Assembly: GCA_020636025.1 (NCBI GenBank)
Contig: JACJYQ010000004.1
Coordinates: 496,001-560,000 of the forward strand
Length of the DNA stretch: 64,000 nt
Reading direction: 5' to 3'
Source: Lewinellaceae bacterium
GTDB lineage: Bacteria; Bacteroidota; Bacteroidia; Chitinophagales; Saprospiraceae
Shown here: positions 40,044 through 47,998 of the stretch, in pieces
How the letters are laid out: each line of letters opens with the position of its first letter
How positions within the stretch are numbered: the first letter of the stretch is position 1
Notes under the pieces: model-generated
Told to the model about the DNA's origin: nothing
The model's input: only the letters and a program-made list of their open reading frames with translations
Database searches by the model: none
Program-made: the position numbers and the translations under genes

Positions 40044-42461
40044 TTAGAATTCGATCCTGTACAAAACATCCGGGAAAAATCCGATCTGATATGTTTTTCC
40101 AACTGTGCCGTACACTTCATTGTATTTCATGGCAAACACGTTTTGATTGTTGGTAACATTTTGAAAATCAAGGAAAAAGGTTTGTGACAGTTTCTTCTTT
40201 GGACTGTTCATACGCAAACCGATTTTAACATCCCAGCGGAAATAGTCATCAATACGCTCGCTAAAGGCCAGATTGTCGTACAGGACTTCCCGTCCAGCCA
40301 TTTGACTGGCTTCCAGATTTACCGGTGTATATGGTCTGCCACCGGCATAGGTCAGCTTGGAATCTATTGTGAGAATCCGGCGTCCGCTTTGGCTGAGTTT
40401 AAATTCTTTACCACCCAACACATTGAACACATACCCACCATCAAAAGCGGTGCTTCTTTCAACACCATCAGATCCTTTGTACTTTGAGTCAAACACACTG
40501 GCGGTGACGAGGCTGTACCAGCCATGGCTAAAGAACTTTTCAGCTGTCAACTCAATGCCTACGTTTGTGCCTGTTCCTTTATTAACCAGATTGTTTTTTT
40601 CAGGGAAAACAAAATCAGCACCGGTATTCAGCATGGAAAAACTGCTTGGAGTGGCATCAACAGGCACATTGGAAAGCCATTGGTAATAGGTTTCTGCTTT
40701 TAATCGCCAGTCAGCTGAAGGTTTGAAATCGTATCCCAATACAAGGTGCTGGCTGCGGGTAAACCCAAGGTCATTATTGGTTTCTAAAAAGCTACCATCT
40801 GGTTGACGTTCTCTGAACAGAAATACCGGCAATGGCTGTGTCTGGTGATGCATGCCATACCCGAAATTTAGCTTCTGTTTTTCGGCAAACTGCCAGTTGA
40901 TCGCAGCACGAGGTTCCACCGCTACATCATTCGTTTTATCAAAGTAGAGTATGTGAGCTCCGGCATTTAATGTCAGGCGCTCGGCGATGCGATATTGCGA
41001 TTGTGCGTACACTTCTGCCTGAGGGAAATATCCCTGAAAATCGCGTTGCACATACCAGTCGGGTTTGCCGTCGCCATCAAGGTCGGGGGTGTATTCCCGT
41101 GTTTCTACCTTGGTATCCAGGTATTGCTGCTGGAGCAAAATGCCCGTGCGCAGAGTCAGGCGATTGGTTATTTTATCATTGTAATAGGAAGACAAGCGAT
41201 AGTTAAGGGAGTTATCATACACATCAATCAACTGAAGCGGACTGCCGTCATCGTCAACACGTCTCAGGTCTTCAGAATCATACGCATTACCTGTGTAAGA
41301 GGTACTAATCACTGTGCGGATGTAAGCGTGGTCATTGAGCAGCAAACTATGTTTTACGCCCAATACACCAAATTTTGAAGTATTATAGGCATTTTGATTG
41401 GGGTTGGCAAACAAGTCTGTGGTGTCAATTTCTGCCCCCAGAAACTCAATGGTACTCCAACCACCGATGCCAAACACGGAGAACTTACCTAGTTTTGAAC
41501 TACCTAGATCAGCATTGAAGGCCAGGTCTTTATACTTTGGGGTGGCAGTTGTTCCTACATTCAGACCAACAGCCTGTGCGATTTCCGCAAAGGAGTGGCG
41601 GTATGAAAGCACGAATGATCCATTGTGTTTTTTATTGAGCGGACCCTCCACCATGGCTTCCAGTCCGGAAAAGGCCGCCAATTGTGCCGTGTATTCCATT
41701 CTGTCTTTGTTGCCTGTACGTAAGTTAATATCGAAAACACCGGCTGTTGCATTGCCATATTCGGCAGGGAATGCACTGGTGAGAAAGTCTGAATTGCCAA
41801 TAAGATTTGGGTTTAAAGCGGAAACCGGTCCTCCGGTAGTACCTAAAGTTGAATAATGGTTCGGGTTTGGAATAGGAATGCCCTCCAGGCGCCACAGAAC
41901 ACCGGTCGGAGAGTTCCCCCGGATGATGATGTCATTTCGGGCGTCGTTATTTGCAGCCACACCAGCGAAATTGGCCACCAGTTTGGCAACGTCATTACGA
42001 CCACCGGAATATCGGCGAACTTCTTCCATATTGAATTGACGAGCTGAAACCGTAGCCAGTTCGTTCATGGGTTTGTCCTTATCGGAATTGGCCGATATTA
42101 CTACTTCACTGATCTTATTGAATGACTCTTCCAGTCTAATGTCCAGCAGCACCTCTTTACCAGAGGTTACCAGTACATTCGGGATTGTTTGAGAATCGTA
42201 ACCCAGGTATGAAACCTGGATCTCCCGTCGACCGACCGGGACATTTTTAATGGTAAAGTTTCCATCCATATCGGAAACCGCTCCCAGGGTACTTAGGTCA
42301 GCCGCATCTGATTGACTTAGCAGCACCTGTACAGTCACCCCTATGAGGGGTACCTCCGATTGTTTGTCGAGGATTGTACCACGAATGGTTTGAGACTGGG
42401 AAAAAAGAAATAGCGGGGTAATGAGGGTTAGAATAAGGCTAAAGAAAGATTTTGCTCGCAT
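40044..42461 (-). CDS. TonB-dependent outer-membrane receptor with carboxypeptidase-regulatory domain
   Basis: Outer-membrane importer or related receptor of 805 residues. Signal peptide to about residue 22, then a carboxypeptidase regulatory-like domain (QTIRGTILDKQSEVPLIGVTVQV, about 24-105), a plug with VRRYSGGRNDVAKLVANFAGVAANNDARNDIIIRGNSP (about 140-180), and a 22-strand barrel ending with aromatic phenylalanine. No SusD gene follows, so it is not a standard polysaccharide locus. Substrate not inferable. The frame extends 13 codons upstream of the chosen ATG at 42461, which alone gives a proper signal peptide. Confidence 0.93.
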   Translation of the reverse strand: MRAKSFFSLILTLITPLFLFSQSQTIRGTILDKQSEVPLIGVTVQVLLSQSDAADLSTLGAVSDMDGNFTIKNVPVGRREIQVSYLGYDSQTIPNVLVTSGKEVLLDIRLEESFNKISEVVISANSDKDKPMNELATVSARQFNMEEVRRYSGGRNDVAKLVANFAGVAANNDARNDIIIRGNSPTGVLWRLEGIPIPNPNHYSTLGTTGGPVSALNPNLIGNSDFLTSAFPAEYGNATAGVFDINLRTGNKDRMEYTAQLAAFSGLEAMVEGPLNKKHNGSFVLSYRHSFAEIAQAVGLNVGTTATPKYKDLAFNADLGSSKLGKFSVFGIGGWSTIEFLGAEIDTTDLFANPNQNAYNTSKFGVLGVKHSLLLNDHAYIRTVISTSYTGNAYDSEDLRRVDDDGSPLQLIDVYDNSLNYRLSSYYNDKITNRLTLRTGILLQQQYLDTKVETREYTPDLDGDGKPDWYVQRDFQGYFPQAEVYAQSQYRIAERLTLNAGAHILYFDKTNDVAVEPRAAINWQFAEKQKLNFGYGMHHQTQPLPVFLFRERQPDGSFLETNNDLGFTRSQHLVLGYDFKPSADWRLKAETYYQWLSNVPVDATPSSFSMLNTGADFVFPEKNNLVNKGTGTNVGIELTAEKFFSHGWYSLVTASVFDSKYKGSDGVERSTAFDGGYVFNVLGGKEFKLSQSGRRILTIDSKLTYAGGRPYTPVNLEASQMAGREVLYDNLAFSERIDDYFRWDVKIGLRMNSPKKKLSQTFFLDFQNVTNNQNVFAMKYNEVYGTVGKTYQIGFFPDVLYRIEF

Positions 42462-42779
42462 AACAGCTTGATTTTTGTTGAATGTAGGACAAATGTCCAA
42501 TCAAGCTCTTTCTTATCAAACCTAATATCTGTGAATCGTAGGAATTGGGAGGTGAATCGTTTAAACGGGGAATTGGGAGGTAATGGTGAACTTATGTCTT
42601 GTATATTAGGATAGATTACTCGCTATCCAGTCCCCGTTTTGAATGTTCCTTTAGATATTAACTTGTCTCGGTACTCAATATTCTTTTATTTCTCGCAGAT
42701 TCTACGCAGATTTAATGTCACAGATTTGACGCAGAAAAATTTGGGCTAAAAAACCATAATGAATTTAAAGAAGGTCATA
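42462..42779. other. Intergenic region with promoter signals of the TonB-receptor gene
   Basis: About 318 bases between the receptor start and the 3' end of bshA, which is on the same strand upstream. It contains the -7-like box TAGGTTTG on the minus strand (plus 42517-42524), a short palindrome GGACAAATGTCC (42487-42498) between that box and the start codon, direct repeats of GGAATTGGGAGGT (42541-42553 and 42569-42581, 28 bases apart), and ACGCAGATT/ACAGATT words near 42690-42735. No gene is seen. Confidence 0.55.
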
Positions 42780-43925
42780 TCAGGATTCCACCTTGTGCAC
42801 ACTCCTCGCAATCACCTCTTCATAGTACCGTTCATAGTCCGGCAATATGTTTTCAATGTCAAACCGGCGTGCCTGTTCAAGAGCATTTTTACGGAACTCA
42901 GCCAATTTATCTTCGTTTTGCAGCAGCTCTATTGCGTGTTGAGCCATGCTGGCTACATCACCTACATCACTGAGATAGCCAGTTACACCATGGATGTTTA
43001 CCTCGGGCAAACCGCCGCCATTGGAGGAAATTACCGGCACTTCACATGCCATCGCTTCCAGGGCAGCCAAACCAAAACTTTCATTTTCTGAAGGCATGAT
43101 AAACAAATCGCAAATGGCGAGAAGCTCTTCTATGGCATCCTGTTTTCCCAGAAATCGAATGTCATCGCACAAATTGAGTTCACGGCACAGTCGCTCGCAA
43201 TTTTGCCTTTCGGGACCGTCCCCGATCATGATCAGTTTGGAAGGCACCTTTTTTTGGATTTTTTCAAAAATCCGTATCACATCCTCTACCCTCTTTACTT
43301 TTCTAAAGTTTGAAGTGTGGGAAATGATGCGCTCGCCATTGGGAGCTATGATCTTTTTGAAGTGTTCCTTATTGGTTTTCCGGAATCTTTCAAAATTGAT
43401 AAAATTGTATATCACCCGGATATTTCGCTGAATATCAAACAGTTCCAAGGTTTCTTCTTTCAAACTTTGAGATACCGCTGTCACGCCATCGCTTTTATTG
43501 ATGCTAAATTCCACCACGGGAGCAAAGGCGCCATTGTTGCCGACCAGCGTAATATCAGTACCGTGGAGGGTGGTGACTACGGGTAGATAATACCCTTTTG
43601 TCAACAGGATCTTCTTGGCCATATAGGCTACTGCTGCATGCGGTATGGCATAGTGCACGTGTAAAATATCGAGGTTCTGATATCGCACAACATCCACGAT
43701 TTTGGAGGCTAGTGCAGTGTCGTAAGGTGGATACTCAAAAAGCGGATAATCTTCGCTGTCCACCTCATGGTAAAAAATATTGGCTTCAAAATGGGCCAGG
43801 CGCACCGGTCTTCGGTAGGTAATAAAGTGGATTTCGTGGCCTTTTCTGGCTAAGCCCAGCCCTAATTCTGTAGCTACCACACCCGAACCGCCATAGGTTG
43901 GGTAACAAACAATGCCTATTTTCAT
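42780..43925 (-). CDS. bshA: N-acetyl-alpha-D-glucosaminyl L-malate synthase BshA
   Basis: GT4 glycosyltransferase of 381 residues that starts bacillithiol synthesis by joining GlcNAc to L-malate. The N terminus MKIGIVCYPTYGGSGVVATELGLGLARKGHEI and the acceptor segment HYAIPHAAVAYMAKKIL are characteristic. The donor-binding C domain has VSSNFRKVKR-like segment SNFRKVKRVEDVI (about 215-227), MIGDGPERQNCE, and EXXXXXXXE at SENESFGLAALEAMACEVPVISSNGGGLPE (about 284-313). No bshB or bshC nearby. It is divergent from the isoprenoid genes with about 170 bases between starts. Confidence 0.95.
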   Translation of the reverse strand: MKIGIVCYPTYGGSGVVATELGLGLARKGHEIHFITYRRPVRLAHFEANIFYHEVDSEDYPLFEYPPYDTALASKIVDVVRYQNLDILHVHYAIPHAAVAYMAKKILLTKGYYLPVVTTLHGTDITLVGNNGAFAPVVEFSINKSDGVTAVSQSLKEETLELFDIQRNIRVIYNFINFERFRKTNKEHFKKIIAPNGERIISHTSNFRKVKRVEDVIRIFEKIQKKVPSKLIMIGDGPERQNCERLCRELNLCDDIRFLGKQDAIEELLAICDLFIMPSENESFGLAALEAMACEVPVISSNGGGLPEVNIHGVTGYLSDVGDVASMAQHAIELLQNEDKLAEFRKNALEQARRFDIENILPDYERYYEEVIARSVHKVES

Positions 43926-44056
43926 GTTTATCCTGCTGTTTGATTAACCCAAAGCTCCTGCTTTTTGATTAAATCAAAAGTTTATTAAGTCGAATGCAGT
44001 CAAAACATATTGTCAACGACTGTTGTTCAGCATTCACCGTTTCCAATGAAAATATA

Positions 44057-44089
44057 TTGTTCCCCAGAGAGCCTATCTGTGTACCTTTG
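44057..44089 (+). promoter_or_regulatory. Promoter of fni
   Basis: TTG at 44057-44059 and TACCTTTG at 44082-44089, 22 bases apart. The ATG of fni begins at 44098, only eight bases after the -7 box, so the mRNA would be leaderless or have a very short leader. Confidence 0.5.
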
Positions 44090-44097
44090 AGCATTAT

Positions 44098-45147
44098 ATG
44101 GCTGCAGAAAAAAAGAACCAACCCGGAACCCCCGAGGATCCCACTGCTGCAGATCGCAAGCAAGACCATATCGAACTGGCTTTTAAAAGCCGGGTAGAGG
44201 ACTCTTTCCTGGATAAGCGATTTTACTACGAACCACTCTTTTCTCCACACCCTACCCCGGGCCAGATTAAGCCAATTGCCTTTTTAGGAAAAACACTTCG
44301 CTACCCTATCTGGGTATCTTCCATGACTGGCGGAACCTCTCAGGCAACAAACATCAACCACAGACTGGCCAGAGCCTGCGCCGAGTTCGGCCTTGGCATG
44401 GGGCTTGGCTCTTGTCGTCAGTTACTATATTCTGATGAGCATTTACCTGATTTTGATCTTCGGGAGGTAATCGGAAACGATCAGCCGTTCTTTGCAAATC
44501 TGGGGTTGGCTCAGGTGGAAAAGCTGCTGGAGAAAAAAGAAGTAGGACGAATGTCCCAAATGGTTGAAAAACTCAGGGCTAACGGTCTAATCATCCACGT
44601 AAACCCTTTGCAGGAAGCTATGCAGCCGGAAGGCGACAACTTCAAGCGCCCGGCTTTGGAGATTATTGAGGAGACACTGCATATTGTTGATTTTCAAATC
44701 ATTGTGAAAGAAGTTGGACAGGGCTTTGGGCCGGAAAGCTTGCGAGCTTTACTCAAACTGCCTCTTGCAGCCATTGAGTTTGCGGCAGCGGGAGGTACCA
44801 ATTTTTCCAAACTGGAATTGCTGAGAAGCGATCCGGATCGTCAGCTGTTATTCGAGAAAATCAGCACCCTTGGCCATAGCGCTGCCGAAATGCTTGACTG
44901 GACAAACAAGGCTGTTTCAGAACCAGGAACGCAAATTCAAACCAAAAACCTGATCATCTCCGGTGGTATTAAAGACTTTCTGGATGGGTATTATTACACA
45001 CAAAAATCTACCTTACCGGCAGTTTATGGTCAGGCATCCGGATTTTTGAAACATGCCCAACATGATTACGAATCATTACAACAGTATATACGGTCCCAGA
45101 TATACGGATATGAATTATCCTGTGCTTTTTTAAAGGTGCGAGAGTAG
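44098..45147 (+). CDS. fni: Type 2 isopentenyl-diphosphate delta-isomerase
   Basis: FMN-dependent enzyme of 349 residues interconverting isopentenyl and dimethylallyl diphosphate. Visible are the substrate/FMN segments WVSSMTGGTSQATNIN (about 71-86), LGMGLGSCRQLL (about 100-111), HVNPLQEAMQPEGD (about 176-189), IIVKEVGQGFG (about 201-211), EFAAAGGTNFSK (about 223-234) and the late SGGIKDFLDGYYY. It precedes HMG-CoA reductase, another mevalonate-route enzyme. The ATG directly follows its promoter. Confidence 0.95.
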   Translation: MAAEKKNQPGTPEDPTAADRKQDHIELAFKSRVEDSFLDKRFYYEPLFSPHPTPGQIKPIAFLGKTLRYPIWVSSMTGGTSQATNINHRLARACAEFGLGMGLGSCRQLLYSDEHLPDFDLREVIGNDQPFFANLGLAQVEKLLEKKEVGRMSQMVEKLRANGLIIHVNPLQEAMQPEGDNFKRPALEIIEETLHIVDFQIIVKEVGQGFGPESLRALLKLPLAAIEFAAAGGTNFSKLELLRSDPDRQLLFEKISTLGHSAAEMLDWTNKAVSEPGTQIQTKNLIISGGIKDFLDGYYYTQKSTLPAVYGQASGFLKHAQHDYESLQQYIRSQIYGYELSCAFLKVRE

Positions 45148-45160
45148 TATATTAGTTTCT

Positions 45161-45206
45161 ATTCACCACAGATTTTCACAAAAAATGAATGTAATCTGTG
45201 GTGAAT
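45161..45206. repeat. 14-bp inverted repeat between fni and mvaA
   Basis: ATTCACCACAGATT (45161-45174) pairs perfectly with AATCTGTGGTGAAT (45193-45206) around an 18-base loop. It contains the CACAGATT word of the other ACAGATT-type repeats and lies within a probable two-gene transcript; no T run follows. Confidence 0.7.
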
Positions 45207-45224
45207 TATTGAATAACAAGTCTG

Positions 45225-46556
45225 ATGACGAAATCAATAAACGGGTTTTCAAAGCTTTCCAAGGCTGAAAAGCTGGAATGGTTAGGCGAGACCTACGCCG
45301 ACAATGCTGCAGATTTTGTGCAGGAAATGAAATCCTGGCAATACGCTGATAATTCGATGCAACGGGTAATTGATGGCTTCACTGAAAATGCCGTGGCCAA
45401 CTTCGCGCTGCCTTACAGCATTGCGCCGAATTTTCTCATAAATGGACAAGTGTACGCTGTTCCAATGGTCATTGAAGAAAGCAGCGTGGTTGCAGCCGCC
45501 AGCAGCGCTGCCAAGTTTTGGCTGGACCGCGGTGGTTTTCATGCTGAGGTGATTGACACAGTAAAACTTGGACAGGTCCATTTTCGCTGGCCTGGTAACC
45601 CTGAGCGATTGAGGGAGATATTTCAGAACCTTAAACCTGTTTTGATTGAATCTGCTGAAGATCTGGTGGCCAATATGAAAAGTCGCGGTGGTGGCATTAC
45701 GGGTATTGAACTAATTGATTTTGCCGATGTAGAACCCGGATATTACCAGTTGCGGGTTTCTTTCCAGACCTGCGACAGCATGGGCGCCAACTTCATCAAT
45801 TCGGTTCTGGAGCGTTTTGACCAAACCCTGGAAGCGTTTTTTACAGACTTTGAAGGCATAAATGACGAGGAGCGCGATGTGGAAGTGATCATGTCGATAC
45901 TCTCCAACTACACACCTGAATGCGCAGTGCGGGTATGGGCTGAATGTCCAATCTCCTCCTTTCGGGAATTGGCAATAAAACAGGGCATGGAAGCCGAAAT
46001 GCTGGCGGAACGCTTTGCCATGGCAGTAAGAATCGCACAAATTGACACCTACAGAGCCACCACCCATAATAAAGGCATTTACAATGGCATCGATGCTGTC
46101 GTACTGGCCACAGGCAATGACTTTCGGGCCATAGAAGCTGGTGGTCACACCTTTGCTTCTAGAGACGGCCAATACCGGAGCCTGAGCAGTTGTCATATTT
46201 CTGACGGTAATTTTACATTTGAAATGACGGTCCCGCTTGCCATGGGAACTGTTGGCGGGTTAACGGCGCTACATCCGCTCGCCAAACGTTCGCTTGAACT
46301 TTTGGGGCATCCTTCTGCCAGAGAATTGATGTGCATAGCTGCTTCGGTTGGACTGGCACAGAATTTTGCCGCTGTACGCTCCCTGATTACCACCGGTATT
46401 CAGAAAGGTCACATGAAAATGCACCTCACCAACATTCTGAATCACCTGGAAGCTACGGAAGAGGAGATGACAAGCGCTCTCAGCCATTTTGAGCATCAGA
46501 CGGTTAGTTTTAGTGCGGTAAGGGGGTATTTGGAAGGACTCAGGGAAACTCATTAA
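45225..46556 (+). CDS. mvaA: Hydroxymethylglutaryl-CoA reductase, degradative (class II)
   Basis: Class II HMG-CoA reductase of 443 residues, linking HMG-CoA and mevalonate. The substrate part holds IAPNFLINGQVYAVPMVIEESSVVAAASSAAKFW with the catalytic glutamate (about 66-99). The cofactor domain is marked by CDSMGANFINSVLERF (about 184-199), a serine variant of the usual DAMGAN. The lysine/aspartate region is NKGIYNGIDAV, the loop GTVGGLTALHPLAKRSLELLG is at about 345-365, and the C-terminal flap histidine is in QKGHMKMHLTN. Following fni, it supports a mevalonate route to isoprenoids rather than mevalonate catabolism, though the direction is inferred from context. Confidence 0.95.
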   Translation: MTKSINGFSKLSKAEKLEWLGETYADNAADFVQEMKSWQYADNSMQRVIDGFTENAVANFALPYSIAPNFLINGQVYAVPMVIEESSVVAAASSAAKFWLDRGGFHAEVIDTVKLGQVHFRWPGNPERLREIFQNLKPVLIESAEDLVANMKSRGGGITGIELIDFADVEPGYYQLRVSFQTCDSMGANFINSVLERFDQTLEAFFTDFEGINDEERDVEVIMSILSNYTPECAVRVWAECPISSFRELAIKQGMEAEMLAERFAMAVRIAQIDTYRATTHNKGIYNGIDAVVLATGNDFRAIEAGGHTFASRDGQYRSLSSCHISDGNFTFEMTVPLAMGTVGGLTALHPLAKRSLELLGHPSARELMCIAASVGLAQNFAAVRSLITTGIQKGHMKMHLTNILNHLEATEEEMTSALSHFEHQTVSFSAVRGYLEGLRETH

Positions 46557-46581
46557 ATCAGCGTGTTTATTCGAGCTACTC

Positions 46582-46959
46582 TCATGACATCATTTTTCGA
46601 TTATGCCTAATAACCAAATATACTAGCACCCAAAAAGGCACTACTGATACCAACACTTTGAAATTGGTTCCAACAGCTCCTATTACCAGCATGAATAAGA
46701 GCAACAAGCCGATGCATGCAATCCCTATGTAAGTGATTAGCTTCGATGGTTTTTTCTGAAACAAAGTAAAAACCAATAGCACCTGGCCTATTAATGGCAT
46801 CAGGGTAAAAGGATGCAAGGCTGACAAAGGATCTTTCCATAATTTGGTAAGTACGTCTAATTCACCTTCAAACAGGAACATGGAATTATTCCCGCCCCAC
46901 TCCAGATAACCCATCAGTGAACTTATGATTAGACCTGCATTCAGTAACTTACTTTTCAT
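46582..46959 (-). CDS. Small hypothetical membrane protein
   Basis: A 125-residue membrane protein with about four predicted helices (residues 6-22, 46-66, 72-92, 98-115) and a lysine-rich cytosolic end. I do not recognise a family. An ATG at 46959 gives a compact protein; the frame is open 24 codons further upstream to another ATG, giving a soluble cysteine-containing tail that looks unlikely. It is convergent with mvaA and alone on its strand. Function unknown. Confidence 0.55.
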   Translation of the reverse strand: MKSKLLNAGLIISSLMGYLEWGGNNSMFLFEGELDVLTKLWKDPLSALHPFTLMPLIGQVLLVFTLFQKKPSKLITYIGIACIGLLLLFMLVIGAVGTNFKVLVSVVPFWVLVYLVIRHNRKMMS

Positions 46960-47067
46960 AGTAATTTTGGAACAACAATATAAATTGTCTGGCGCCGCCT
47001 GAAGTAGCGCTTTTATTAAAGCAATTAACAAACTTCTATAGTATCACCAATTTTAGTCCTTGGAGGT

Positions 47068-47961
47068 TTATCTTCCTTTCCGAACCTCAATTGGGATAAC
47101 CACATATCCCGATTCTTTTAATTTAGAGATTAATCCACATTCAAACATCAAATGGCTCAACCCTACTGCTACAAAACAGTTTTGTGAGATAAATAGATCT
47201 TTGATCTGTACCATCCATTTTTCATTTCGATCCCCCAATACCAGGCTGTTCCGGCAAGGTTCAGATAGTTTGAAATCAAAATTCATTTGTCTGTACCATT
47301 CAATTTCACTGCAATTGTCTTGAGTCCGGTTTCTGATCCGGTCTATCGTATAACCCAGCCTCTTTTTGTGAATTTTACGTGGCATCCCTTTCAGATCATT
47401 ATTGATTAGGGATATTTGTTCTTCAGTTGTCTCTAGTCCAATCACCTGTATATGATTCTCCTCCGCAACCAAACCGATATAGTCATCGAGTGAAAAATAC
47501 CTGGCCGCCAAATCCTTGCCAATACAAATTCGTTCTTTGTAATACCTGCTTAAAAATGCAGATAATTCAGCAGGCGTCATCTTGTTAAAGTCCAGATTAC
47601 CAGATGAAAAAAGCGACTGAATAAATACAAAGTCTGCCTTATCCAGATACTTCTTCCACTTTGTAATCCTGGTTCTTTGATTAATGATATCCTCAGCCAA
47701 ATGCCCGGGAATGTTCAAATTTTCCTTTATCAGAATGCTTGAAGACAAAAGAGCTTCCCTGGCAAATATCAATGAATCGAAAAAGGGCTTTCCGAAAGCA
47801 TGATGTGTTCCAAACAAATAGGAGACATACAGGTGATCAGGATGAATCACCTTGTATAAAACTGTCTTTGTTTCCAGTGTGTCCCTGAAGCTAGACACTC
47901 TTGAAAAACCAAAATTTCCAAGAAAAACCAGGGTTAAAATAGTAATTGTGCCTTTTCTCAT
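47068..47961 (-). CDS. TraB/GumN family protein
   Basis: Exported 297-residue protein of the TraB/PrgY/GumN family, related to erythromycin-esterase-like and Tiki metalloproteases. A signal peptide ends near residue 22. The GxxH motif is in YVSYLFGTHHAFG at about 45-57, and the matching late motif with a histidine after RNEKWMVQIKDLF is FVAVGLSHLMFECGLISKL at about 264-282. These fit the family's metal site. Members can act as peptidases, but the substrate is unknown. The ATG at 47961 is chosen over a TTG ten codons upstream. It lies 37 bases after the cyclase gene and is likely co-transcribed. Confidence 0.85.
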   Translation of the reverse strand: MRKGTITILTLVFLGNFGFSRVSSFRDTLETKTVLYKVIHPDHLYVSYLFGTHHAFGKPFFDSLIFAREALLSSSILIKENLNIPGHLAEDIINQRTRITKWKKYLDKADFVFIQSLFSSGNLDFNKMTPAELSAFLSRYYKERICIGKDLAARYFSLDDYIGLVAEENHIQVIGLETTEEQISLINNDLKGMPRKIHKKRLGYTIDRIRNRTQDNCSEIEWYRQMNFDFKLSEPCRNSLVLGDRNEKWMVQIKDLFISQNCFVAVGLSHLMFECGLISKLKESGYVVIPIEVRKGR

Positions 47962-47998
47962 ATCCTTTTTTAACCTTGTCCTAAACTGCAACCTGAAA

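Noticed and set aside
42759..43091. A 110-codon frame antisense to the 3' end of bshA
   Set aside because: It lies opposite conserved codons of bshA and has no independent support.
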